Positions 1 through 7,324 of a DNA stretch of 32,044 bases are shown in pieces. The notes under the pieces are model-generated. The model did not search any database, had not been told where the DNA came from, and saw nothing but the letters and a program-made list of their open reading frames with translations. How positions within the stretch are numbered: position 1 is the first letter of the stretch; each line of letters opens with the position of its first letter. The position numbers were made by a program, and so were the translations under genes. The stretch comes from Desulfonatronospira sp. (GTDB lineage Bacteria; Desulfobacterota; Desulfovibrionia; Desulfovibrionales; Desulfonatronovibrionaceae). The DNA lies in NCBI GenBank assembly GCA_003553695.1, contig PWFB01000098.1:1-32044 (forward strand), read 5' to 3'.

Positions 1-1360
1 CCCTGGCTATGATGTCCCGGTAATTGCGTATACGGCTTACGAAGTGCACCGGCTCAAAGCCCCGGGCATAGCCGTAGCGAAGGGACGGGTAGTAGCGTTC
101 GTCCGAGAGAAGGGGCAGAACATCCTGCATGTCCTCCCAGGAGTCCGGGTCCTTGTCCAGGTTGCGGGCCAGCTGGCGGGCATCCAGGAGATGACCCCTG
201 CCAACATTGTAGCTGGCCAGGGCCAGGTAGAGACGGTCCGGATCGGGTATGTCCTCTGGCAGCAGCCGGTAGCGTTCCTCCAGGTACCTTGCCCCGCCCT
301 CGATGCTCTGAGCCGGGTCCAGGCGGTCTTCAACGCCCAGTTGCCTGGCTGTTCTAAGGGTAAGCATCGTGATGCCCCTGACTCCGGTGGGGCTTATGGC
401 TTGCGGATCCCAGTGGGATTCCTGGTAGGCCAGGGCGGCCAGAAGATCAGCCGGTATGCCGGTTTCTTCTTCCGCCTGCAGGAAATACTCTTTGTACTTG
501 GGCAGGCGCTCCTTTATACGCCTGTTCAGGGCGCGCAGGTCCACGAAGTCAAACTTGGAGATGTGTTCGTAATACCTGCTGTACATTTCGCTTATGGCCT
601 CGTCCCCCTCCCGGCTGTTCATCCAGGAGAAGGCTTCCCGGGCCAGGTCTTCATAGCCCTCTGGCAGATACCAGCCCAGGTTCTGGCCCTCGGTGATATC
701 GAAAGCGATGGACAGCCGGGGCATAAAGCGCCGGTTGATCTGGACAATATTGGAATCAGCCACAGTGCACTCGATTTCCTGCTGGGAGACTTGGCCCAGA
801 AGAACTTCAGTGCTTATTTCAACCGGAGTATAATCCAGGTCCTGATACTCCTCAGAGAGTTCATCAAGCCTTTCGGCGTAGCTGGAGTCGGCGGTAACCC
901 TGAGGTCCACGTTTTTCAGATCTGCCGGGCTGCCGGGCATGGGATTCATCAGCCGGTGGCAGACCACCTGCTGGGTGATTTCGCTGTGAGCCGGGCCGCG
1001 TTCAAAACGCTCATTGCGTGAATCCAGGTGGGTAAGGCCCGCAGCCGCCAGATGCGCTCCCCCGGCTTCAAGGACCTTTAAAACTTCGGCAGTGGTTGGG
1101 ACCACCTTCCAGTTTACTTCCCACCCTTTGGACCGGGCAAACTCCATGACCAGGTCGTATTCCGGCCCTTTTTTTACTTCATGGCGATCCAGATAAAAGG
1201 TTGTGGATCCGTTGCGGGTGACCACGGTGAGAACTCCGGCCTTTTGGGGGGGCTGGTCCAGCACGGACTCGTATGGATCATCCCCGCAGGCGGCCAGAGC
1301 CAGTATCAGACAGAGGCAGGCAATGGCCCGGAAAAGATTGTCAAATAAAAATTGCTGCAT
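1..1360 (-). CDS. mltF: Membrane-bound lytic murein transglycosylase F (C-terminus cut by window edge)
   Basis: This gene runs off the left edge of the window; about 453 codons are visible and the frame stays open. MltF-type enzymes are outer-membrane lipoproteins that cleave peptidoglycan between MurNAc and GlcNAc, giving 1,6-anhydro ends. The ATG at 1360 opens a lipoprotein signal peptide: a hydrophobic stretch ending in the lipobox LAAC, with the lipidated Cys at residue 25. Residues of about 40-265 look like a periplasmic solute-binding (SBP_bac_3-like) domain. From about 295 an SLT domain follows, with YQESHWDP carrying the presumed catalytic Glu314, then GVRGITMLT and LASYNVGRG, all typical of family 1 transglycosylases. 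This domain order is the MltF signature. The ribosome-binding site is weak. The gene lies 147 bases downstream of the RNA methyltransferase on the same strand. I am confident of the family; the extreme C-terminus is unseen. Confidence 0.93.
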   Translation of the reverse strand, partial: MQQFLFDNLFRAIACLCLILALAACGDDPYESVLDQPPQKAGVLTVVTRNGSTTFYLDRHEVKKGPEYDLVMEFARSKGWEVNWKVVPTTAEVLKVLEAGGAHLAAAGLTHLDSRNERFERGPAHSEITQQVVCHRLMNPMPGSPADLKNVDLRVTADSSYAERLDELSEEYQDLDYTPVEISTEVLLGQVSQQEIECTVADSNIVQINRRFMPRLSIAFDITEGQNLGWYLPEGYEDLAREAFSWMNSREGDEAISEMYSRYYEHISKFDFVDLRALNRRIKERLPKYKEYFLQAEEETGIPADLLAALAYQESHWDPQAISPTGVRGITMLTLRTARQLGVEDRLDPAQSIEGGARYLEERYRLLPEDIPDPDRLYLALASYNVGRGHLLDARQLARNLDKDPDSWEDMQDVLPLLSDERYYPSLRYGYARGFEPVHFVSRIRNYRDIIAR

Positions 1361-1507
1361 GGAAAAGTATCTGGTTTTCAGGTTACCTTATAAAAGAAAC
1401 ATATACAAAAACGCTTGGGATTTAAAGTCCTGATTAATTCATTTAAGCAGCCTTTCAGCGTATCTACCCTTCCTTCAGGGGGCTGTGTATCCCTGGGTGT
1501 GTCGGCA

Positions 1508-2668
1508 TCAGGACTTTTCCAGCACAAATACGACCTCCATGTGCCAGGTCTGGGGGAACATGTCGAACATGGCCGTTTCATGTATACGCCAGCCGGCCTC
1601 CATAAAAGGCTTGAGGTCGCGGCAGGTGTTGACCACATCGCAGGAGATCCATACCAGGCGCTGCAGGCTGTCCATCCCGGCCAGAGACTGCAGGTTTCTG
1701 CCTGCACCGCTTCTGGGCGGATCCAGGATCAGGCACTGAGGGGAAAATTTCTGCACAGCCCGCATGGCCTCCATACTGCGCAGATCCCCGGTGTGGATGC
1801 GTATATTTTGCAGCCCCCCCCTTTTTGCGGCCAGCATGGCTCCTTTGGCTGCCCCGGTGTCGGATTCCAGGGCCAGGACTTTATGTCCCCCGGCGGCGCA
1901 GGCCAGGGCAAAGTTGCCGGCTCCGGCATACAGGTCTGCCACGTTTTCCAGGTGGGCCAGGCGGGTATGTACGTATTTAACCAGGTCCTGGTTCAGCCTC
2001 CAGTTGGCCTGAAAAAATGAACCGGGGCGGACCAGGAGACTGACCTCGAAGTTTTTCAGTGGAAGCTCAAGCCATTCCCGGCTGGTATGGGGCAGGACCC
2101 GGTGATCCAGGGGGCTGGCCGCAACGATGTAGCGCCCTGGGGACAGATCCCGGCAGATGCCGGGCAGGGTTCTGGCCAGGGGGGCGGCGTGAAGAAGGCA
2201 GCTGGGGCAGTGCAGATTTTCCTGGCTGCCCAGGGATTTTACATGGGGCCGGCCGTGCATGACTTCTGTCTGGCCCCGCCAGCGGTAGCCCCAGTTCTCG
2301 GGGCTGGAAAATACCTGGATTGCATCGGGAGCCTGTCTGGACCACTTTCGTCCCAGGGCGCGGCGGATTTCCGCATGCAGCACCCGGTGTTTTTCATGCA
2401 CCTGGACCTGGTAGGGCAATACCCCGAAGCGGCAGCCCCCGCAAAGATCACCCAGGGGACAGGGATGCTCGAACCTGTATTCTGCCTGCTCCAGAATGCG
2501 GGTGCACCTAGCCTGAATGTGGTCCCTGGTGATCTTGGTTGCTTCAGCCAGGATGCGCTCCCCCGGGAATACCCCGGGCTCCAGGATGACCACCTGCCCG
2601 GATTCAAGCCTGGCCAGACCACGGCCCCGCCAGATGAGGCGCTCGACTGTCAGCTCCAGTTCCTGCAT
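1508..2668 (-). CDS. 23S rRNA (uracil-5-)-methyltransferase, RlmD/RumA type
   Basis: The 386-residue protein is a class I SAM-dependent RNA m5U methyltransferase of the TrmA/RlmD family. Residues 1-60 look like a TRAM RNA-binding domain. An iron-sulfur site follows, with C70, C76 and C79 in the spacing of RlmD (Cx5CxxC) and the fourth ligand at C154 or C157. The SAM-binding part has FFQANWRLN, DLYAGAGNFALACA and LILDPPRSGAG. The catalytic loop is WISCDVVNTCRDL, with C343 the likely nucleophile; the usual wording is SCNPxTxxRD, so the loop has drifted but keeps the Cys and the RD. Glu378 in HMEV is the expected general base. The gene starts 11 bases after msrAB on the same strand and is probably cotranscribed with it. 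Whether the target is U1939, U747 or another uridine cannot be told from sequence. Confidence 0.88.
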   Translation of the reverse strand: MQELELTVERLIWRGRGLARLESGQVVILEPGVFPGERILAEATKITRDHIQARCTRILEQAEYRFEHPCPLGDLCGGCRFGVLPYQVQVHEKHRVLHAEIRRALGRKWSRQAPDAIQVFSSPENWGYRWRGQTEVMHGRPHVKSLGSQENLHCPSCLLHAAPLARTLPGICRDLSPGRYIVAASPLDHRVLPHTSREWLELPLKNFEVSLLVRPGSFFQANWRLNQDLVKYVHTRLAHLENVADLYAGAGNFALACAAGGHKVLALESDTGAAKGAMLAAKRGGLQNIRIHTGDLRSMEAMRAVQKFSPQCLILDPPRSGAGRNLQSLAGMDSLQRLVWISCDVVNTCRDLKPFMEAGWRIHETAMFDMFPQTWHMEVVFVLEKS

Positions 2669-2679
2669 GCTGGACCAGG

Positions 2680-3675
2680 CTACCCCTTGAACATGTGCAC
2701 AAATTCCCCGTAGCCTTCCTGCTCCAGGTCTTCTGCCGCAACAAAGCGCAGAGCTGCGGAATTGATGCAGTAGCGCATGCCTGTGGGTTCTGGACCATCG
2801 TTAAATACGTGCCCCAGATGGGAGTCCGCGCCTGTGCTTCTGACTTCCATGCGGGGGCTGGGCAGGCTGTGGTCCGGGCGCTGTACAATATTTTCCTCTT
2901 TGATGGGACGGGTGAAGCTTGGCCAGCCGGTGCCGGAATCGAACTTGTCTCTGGAACTGAACAGGGGCTCGCCTGAGATTATGTCCACGTAAATACCCTC
3001 TTCCTTGTGATCCCAGTATTCGTTGTCAAAGGGGGGTTCGGTGCCGTCCTGGCGGGTGACCCGGTACTGCATCGGGGTCAGCTCTACCCCGGGATGCTCT
3101 GATACCCTGGTCCTGTGGTTGCCGGAACCTGGAGCCGAAGCCCCCCAGTGCCTGTCCAGAAAATCCTGACGTCCGGAAAGCACCCGGTAGCGGCGATAGT
3201 GTTCCTTGTTTTTTTCGTAATACTGCTGATGATAACTTTCTGCAGGGTGAAATTCGTCCGCGGGCAGGATCAGGGTTGCTACCGGGGCCTGGAATTTGCC
3301 CGAGGCGTCAAGGGCATTTCTGGATTCCTCGGCTGCAGCACGCTGTTTATCATCGTGATAAAATATGGCTGTTCTGTACTGGCTGCCCCTGTCCGCGAAC
3401 TGTCCTCCTGAATCAGTGGGGTCGATGGACTTCCAGAATACGTCCAGAATCTGGTTATAGCTGATGATGCCGGGATCAAAGGCTACCCGCACTGCTTCAA
3501 AATGACCGGTGAGGCCTGTAGCCACTTGTTCGTAGGCGGGGTTGTCTGTATGGCCCCCGGTATATCCGGATACCACTTCAAGAACGCCTTCAAGGCTGGC
3601 CAGGTCGCTTTCCAGGCACCAGAAGCACCCGCCGGCAAAAGTGGCCTGTTGGACATTTTCTTTTTCCATGTTCAT
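2680..3675 (-). CDS. msrAB: Bifunctional peptide methionine sulfoxide reductase MsrA-MsrB
   Basis: This 331-residue fusion repairs oxidised methionine: MsrA reduces the S-sulfoxide and MsrB the R-sulfoxide. The MsrA domain (about 9-165) opens with GGCFWC, whose C17 is the sulfenic-acid-forming residue, and ends with [11 protein letters not shown]. The MsrB domain (about 195-325) has [10 protein letters not shown], the [13 protein letters not shown] block and RYCINSAAL, with catalytic C303. The paired CxxC zinc motifs found in many MsrB proteins are absent. There is no signal peptide, so it should act in the cytoplasm. The ATG at 3675 has a purine-rich site (GGGAG) just upstream. The gene is followed after 11 bases by the RNA methyltransferase. 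The mobile element at 3740-4053 sits 64 bases upstream of the start and may have affected its promoter. A sulfoxide reductase fits an anaerobe that meets occasional oxygen. Confidence 0.95.
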   Translation of the reverse strand: MNMEKENVQQATFAGGCFWCLESDLASLEGVLEVVSGYTGGHTDNPAYEQVATGLTGHFEAVRVAFDPGIISYNQILDVFWKSIDPTDSGGQFADRGSQYRTAIFYHDDKQRAAAEESRNALDASGKFQAPVATLILPADEFHPAESYHQQYYEKNKEHYRRYRVLSGRQDFLDRHWGASAPGSGNHRTRVSEHPGVELTPMQYRVTRQDGTEPPFDNEYWDHKEEGIYVDIISGEPLFSSRDKFDSGTGWPSFTRPIKEENIVQRPDHSLPSPRMEVRSTGADSHLGHVFNDGPEPTGMRYCINSAALRFVAAEDLEQEGYGEFVHMFKG

Positions 3676-3739
3676 TCCTTTTTCTCCCAGGGTTCATCCG
3701 GGACTTGGTTGTCATTCACTGCATGAGGTAAAAAAAATA

Positions 3740-4053
3740 GTAAGTGTTCACCTTGATTATATGAATTCCAGTGGTCCGGAAATTCGGCAAACAGGACGTA
3801 AAAACTCGCTCCAAGGAAGCGTAAATCAAAACCTATACACGGGTTTGATAATCAGGATATTTCCTGTAACATGCTTTGAATAAGGTTCGGTGTTTTACGG
3901 TTTTGATTAACGCTTCCTACGTTGCTCAAATCCCGCACTTACTTTCTGGCAAATCTTGTTTTGAAAGTTGGGCAGACTTAAGAAAGTAAGTGCGGGACCC
4001 AGTTTGCCGAACCTCCGGACCCTGGCTTTTCGCCCGCGGTGCTGAATAGTTAT
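3740..4053. mobile_element. Foldback MITE-like element, copy A (IS66-like ends)
   Basis: This 314-base non-coding element is homologous to the one at 18249-18507 but inverted relative to it. The outer ends are GTAAGTGTTCA (3740-3750) and TGAATAGTTAT (4043-4053), an imperfect terminal inverted repeat matching at 8 of 11 positions. Inside lie two long complementary arms of about 60 bases, 3774-3833 and 3899-4018, separated by about 65 bases; the right arm is interrupted by the palindromic insert at 3931-3997. The flanking 8-mers, AAAAAATA and AAAAATTT, match at only 6 of 8 positions in an A-rich context, so a target duplication is possible but degraded. No open reading frame is credible. Copy A looks older than copy B: more terminal mismatches, a nested insertion and blurred flanks. 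Confidence 0.85.
3931..3997. repeat. Nested palindromic insert inside copy A
   Basis: A perfect 17-base inverted repeat, TCCCGCACTTACTTTCT at 3931-3947 and its complement at 3981-3997, flanks 33 bases. It sits inside the right arm of copy A. At the matching place copy B has only about 11 unrelated bases, so this is an insertion in A or a replacement. It may be a small repeat of its own, or a remnant of a second element. No second copy of it was noticed in the window. Confidence 0.7.
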
Positions 4054-4175
4054 AAAAATTTTACTTGAACAGATTGCCGGTTTAGTTTTGGACACTATTG
4101 TTATATAGGATTTTCCCAGAGTAATGGCAAGTCCGGAAGCAGTCACCCGAAAAATATCTGCATGGCCCAGGTCCC

Positions 4176-4219
4176 GGCAGGCATGAAAGCCGGGGAAGTT
4201 TGCCTGCCCGGCCTTCATG
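4176..4219 (+). promoter_or_regulatory. Structured leader upstream of moaA with two competing stems
   Basis: Two mutually exclusive pairings can be drawn. Stem one pairs GGCAGGC (4176-4182) with GCCTGCC (4202-4208). Stem two pairs 4182-4194 with 4207-4219, 13 positions with one mismatch. They share bases, so both cannot form at once. Further small stems follow before the start codon, for example GCAGC/GCTGC at 4235-4250. Leaders of moaA operons in proteobacteria often carry the Moco RNA motif, and this may be one, but I could not match the consensus by eye. No poly-T terminator follows the stems. Confidence 0.4.
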
Positions 4220-4324
4220 GTATAAGCTTCTGACGCAGCTGTTCTGCTGCATCATCCCTGATCCTGGCCCAGAGGCAGGAGTTATTGGGAACCAACAAGC
4301 TGTTTTTTGAGGAGAATGACCAAA

Positions 4325-5320
4325 ATGATACAGGACAATTATGGCCGGGGAGTGAGCTACCTGCGCCTGAGCATAACCGACCGCTGCAACCTGAGATGTT
4401 TTTACTGCCGGCCAGTCAAGGGCTCCGGATTTACTCCCCACAAAAATATCCTGACCTACGAGGACATGCTGTACCTGCTCCAGGCAGCTTCAGGCATGGA
4501 TATACAGAAGGTCAGGCTGACCGGAGGAGAACCTTTTGTCCGCCGGGACATACTTTATTTTCTGCACCGGCTAAAAAGCAAACTGCCGGACATGGAGATA
4601 AGACTGACCACCAACGCTACCCTTATTGCCGGGAAAATCCGGGCCCTGCGCGACATCGGCATCAAAGGGCTGAATATCTCCCTGGACACCCTGGACCGGG
4701 ACAAGTACCAGCGCATAACCGGACAGGACAAGCTGGGCAGCGTCATGGCCAGCATTGACCGCTGCCTGGAAGAAGGGATCAGGATCAAGATCAATGCCGT
4801 GGCTCTAAAAGGGGTAAATAATGACGAGCTGGGGGATTTTATCCGCCTGGCCATGGACAGGCCCCTGGATGTTCGCTTCATCGAGTTTATGCCCATAGGG
4901 GAGAAGACCCTGTGGGAAAAGGATTATTACTGGTCTTCTGCGGATCTTTTGGCTCAGGCGGCAAAGCTGACAGATCTGGTGCCGGTGGACAGTCTGAGTC
5001 TTAACCATGGGCCGGCCCGTATGTATAAACCCGGTCAGGGCCTGGGCCGGGTGGGAGTGATATCCCCCTTGAGCGAACATTTCTGCGCCACCTGCAACCG
5101 CCTGCGGGTTACAGCCAATGGACGTCTGCGCACCTGCCTTTTCTCGGATAAAGAATACAGTCTCCTGCCCCTTATCCGTTCGCCGAAAGTCGGCCCGGAC
5201 AGGCTGCGTCTTGTCATGGAGAGGGCCGGCCGCAAAAAACCCATGGGACATGAGCTCATGTCCGGTGGGAGGAAGGAAAAGAGCCTCTGCCGGCGGGTCA
5301 TGTCCTCAATTGGCGGATAA
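4325..5320 (+). CDS. moaA: GTP 3',8-cyclase MoaA
   Basis: MoaA is the radical SAM enzyme that converts GTP to 3',8-cyclo-GTP, the first step of molybdenum cofactor synthesis. The N-terminal cluster motif CNLRCFYC (C21, C25, C28) binds the SAM [4Fe-4S] cluster. TGGEPFVRRD is the SAM-binding GGE region. The second, GTP-binding cluster is held by CATCNRLRV plus the Cys in LRTCLFS, with the spacing expected for MoaA. The protein ends in GG, the conserved MoaA tail. I chose the ATG at 4325 (331 residues) because GAGGAGA at 4309-4315 lies nine bases upstream and the protein then begins right before the conserved NYGR...YLRLSITDRC block; ATG 4316 and TTG 4307 are too close to that site. It heads a tight plus-strand run with alr and the EamA gene. 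Sulfate reducers need the cofactor for enzymes such as formate dehydrogenase. Confidence 0.96.
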   Translation: MIQDNYGRGVSYLRLSITDRCNLRCFYCRPVKGSGFTPHKNILTYEDMLYLLQAASGMDIQKVRLTGGEPFVRRDILYFLHRLKSKLPDMEIRLTTNATLIAGKIRALRDIGIKGLNISLDTLDRDKYQRITGQDKLGSVMASIDRCLEEGIRIKINAVALKGVNNDELGDFIRLAMDRPLDVRFIEFMPIGEKTLWEKDYYWSSADLLAQAAKLTDLVPVDSLSLNHGPARMYKPGQGLGRVGVISPLSEHFCATCNRLRVTANGRLRTCLFSDKEYSLLPLIRSPKVGPDRLRLVMERAGRKKPMGHELMSGGRKEKSLCRRVMSSIGG

Positions 5321-5335
5321 GCAGGGACTGTAAAC

Positions 5336-6451
5336 ATGCTTAAGGTAGAGATAAATTCCCGGTGCCTCAAGGATAATTTTCTGCTTCTTGGCCGCAAGAC
5401 CAGCAGTAAGGTTATGGCGGTGATCAAGGGTGATGCCTATGGACACGGGCTGGAAGAAACGGCCCGCAGCCTGCATCAGGCTGGAGCGGATCGTTTCGGC
5501 GTGGGCAGCGTCCAGGAGGGAGCGCGCTTGAGAAAGTGCCTGGAAAATTCTCAAATCTATTCACTGCTTGGACCGGTCTATTCTGAGGATTACCAGCTTC
5601 TGGACCGGCAAAGGATCATTCCCTTTATCCATTCCTGGGAGCAGTTGAAGACCTTGAAAGAGGTCGCCTGCAGCTTCAGGGACAAAGTTCCGGTGGTTCT
5701 TAAGCTGGAAACCGGCATGAACCGGCTGGGGTTCAGAGGTGGAGACCTGCAGGAGTTGCTGGAGATCTGGGAGAGCTGCCGGGGGCTCAAGCTGCACATG
5801 CTGGCCTCTCACCTGAGCCAGGCGGATTCTGTCCAGGGCAGGCAGGAGGTGCTGCGACAGCTTGACAGATATAAAGACTACTGCCGGGCCTGGCAGGCCA
5901 GAGGATATGTATTTGAAAAGTCCCTGGCCAATTCCGCGGCCATTCTGGCTCACCCCGAAACCCATCTGGACTGCGTGCGCCCCGGTATTTCCCTTTACGG
6001 GGACAATCCCTTTGAGCATACCCCCTGGGCCTATAAGGGTGAGGGCCTGGCACAGGCCATGCAAGTCAGGGCCCCTGTTCTGGCGTTGCATGACCTGAAA
6101 AAAGGAGCAGGGGTCAGCTACGGGCTCTGTTTTAACGCACCCAGGGACATGCGCATGGCCGTCATCGGCTGCGGGTATGCGGACAACTATTTTCGGGGGC
6201 TTTCCAACCGGGGCTGGATGTTTTATCAGGGCCGCAGGCTGCCTGTGCTGGGCCGGGTCTGCATGCAGCTAAGCGTTGTGGATGCCACCGGGGTGAATGA
6301 TCTTTGTCCCGGCTCACAGGTGTTCGTTCTGGGCGGCTCAGGAGCCGGGGGAATAAGCGCCCGGGAGATGGCCGGATGGCTGGACAGCATTTCCTACGAG
6401 ATCTTCTGCAGCTTGGGCAAGAATCCCAGGACCCATAGCAGGGCCGGATAA
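5336..6451 (+). CDS. alr: Alanine racemase
   Basis: A PLP-dependent racemase making D-alanine for peptidoglycan. The PLP lysine is K31 in VIKGDAYGHG, close to the N-terminus as in all alanine racemases. Other family blocks are TGMNRLGF, the region LANSAAILAHPETHLDCVRPGISLYG (quoted here only as landmarks LANSAA and RPGISLYG), GAGVSYGLCF with the catalytic Tyr of the second base, and GRVCMQLSVVD. Length (371 residues) is normal. The ATG follows moaA by 15 bases with a purine-rich AGGGA in between, and the EamA gene follows after nine bases, so the three are probably one transcript. There is no functional link between Moco synthesis and D-alanine that I know of; the grouping looks like simple housekeeping. 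Confidence 0.95.
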   Translation: MLKVEINSRCLKDNFLLLGRKTSSKVMAVIKGDAYGHGLEETARSLHQAGADRFGVGSVQEGARLRKCLENSQIYSLLGPVYSEDYQLLDRQRIIPFIHSWEQLKTLKEVACSFRDKVPVVLKLETGMNRLGFRGGDLQELLEIWESCRGLKLHMLASHLSQADSVQGRQEVLRQLDRYKDYCRAWQARGYVFEKSLANSAAILAHPETHLDCVRPGISLYGDNPFEHTPWAYKGEGLAQAMQVRAPVLALHDLKKGAGVSYGLCFNAPRDMRMAVIGCGYADNYFRGLSNRGWMFYQGRRLPVLGRVCMQLSVVDATGVNDLCPGSQVFVLGGSGAGGISAREMAGWLDSISYEIFCSLGKNPRTHSRAG

Positions 6452-6460
6452 GTAAATCGC

Positions 6461-7321
6461 ATGTGGATCGTTCTGGCCTTTATCACCGCCGTTTGTGAAG
6501 CTGCCAAGGACGGGCTGTGCAAGAAAAGCCTGCAGAGCATGGACGTATTCACCATTGCCTGGGTGTGGAAGGTTTTCAGCCTGCCCTTTATCCTGCCCCT
6601 GATCTTTTTCACCCCCATTCCGGTTCACCTGCCATCTGAGTTCTGGTGGGCCCTTCTTGTGGGCGGAGGCCTGAATATCCTGGCCACGGTCCTTTATATC
6701 CGGGCCATCAGCACTTCTGATCTCTCCATCACCCTGCCCCTTTTAAGCTTTACCCCGGCTTTTCTGCTTTTTACCTCTCCCTTGCTGGTGGGGGATATTC
6801 CCACGCCCCTGGGGTATGCAGGGGTGCTGTTCATTGTAGGCGGCTCCTACCTGCTGGGGGTGGGCAAGGAGGCCACGCTGTCAAGCCCTATCAGGGCTCT
6901 GGTGCGCGATCCCGGGGCCAGGCTGATGCTGATGGTGGCCCTTATCTGGAGTGTGGCCGCCAATATGGACAAGATCGGAGTCATGGCCACCAGCCCCTTT
7001 TTCTGGGCGGTGTGTATCCAGAGTTTTATCTCCCTGGGCCTGACAGTGGTTCTTTTCTGTATGCGGGGACGGCTGCAGGGCAAAATGCAGGCCAATCTGA
7101 CCCCGCTTCTGCTCATAGGCCTTGTTACCGGAGTGGGCTTCGTGTGTCAGATGGCGGCCATAAAGATCGGGCTTGTGCCATACGTAATTGCCATTAAAAG
7201 AACCAGTATTGTCCTGGGGGTGCTCATTGGCGGCTATTATTTCCTGGAAAAGGACATGAAGACCAGGGTGACAGCCACTCTGGTCATGCTGGTCGGGGTT
7301 ATGCTTATTGCCGTGTCCTGA
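6461..7321 (+). CDS. EamA/DMT-superfamily membrane transporter
   Basis: A 286-residue integral membrane protein with about ten hydrophobic segments in two similar halves, the layout of EamA (DMT) permeases. Typical DMT features include YIRAISTSDLSITLPLLS in the first half and VPYVIAIKRTSIVLGVLIG in the second. Members export or import small metabolites such as amino acids or nucleotide precursors; the substrate cannot be read from sequence. It starts nine bases after alr and is probably translated from the same message. Its stop codon is three bases from the stop of the convergent ATPase gene, leaving no room for a terminator between them. Confidence 0.85.
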   Translation: MWIVLAFITAVCEAAKDGLCKKSLQSMDVFTIAWVWKVFSLPFILPLIFFTPIPVHLPSEFWWALLVGGGLNILATVLYIRAISTSDLSITLPLLSFTPAFLLFTSPLLVGDIPTPLGYAGVLFIVGGSYLLGVGKEATLSSPIRALVRDPGARLMLMVALIWSVAANMDKIGVMATSPFFWAVCIQSFISLGLTVVLFCMRGRLQGKMQANLTPLLLIGLVTGVGFVCQMAAIKIGLVPYVIAIKRTSIVLGVLIGGYYFLEKDMKTRVTATLVMLVGVMLIAVS

Positions 7322-7324
7322 TGC

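Noticed and set aside
44..1021. Plus-strand frame of 325 codons opposite mltF
   Set aside because: The minus strand encodes an unmistakable MltF with lipobox and SLT motifs; the plus frame has no recognisable motifs and is a mirror frame.
1415..2713. Plus-strand frames of 201 and 208 codons opposite the RNA methyltransferase
   Set aside because: They are antisense to a protein with intact TRAM, cluster and SAM motifs; composition is typical of shadow frames (rich in G, P, Q).
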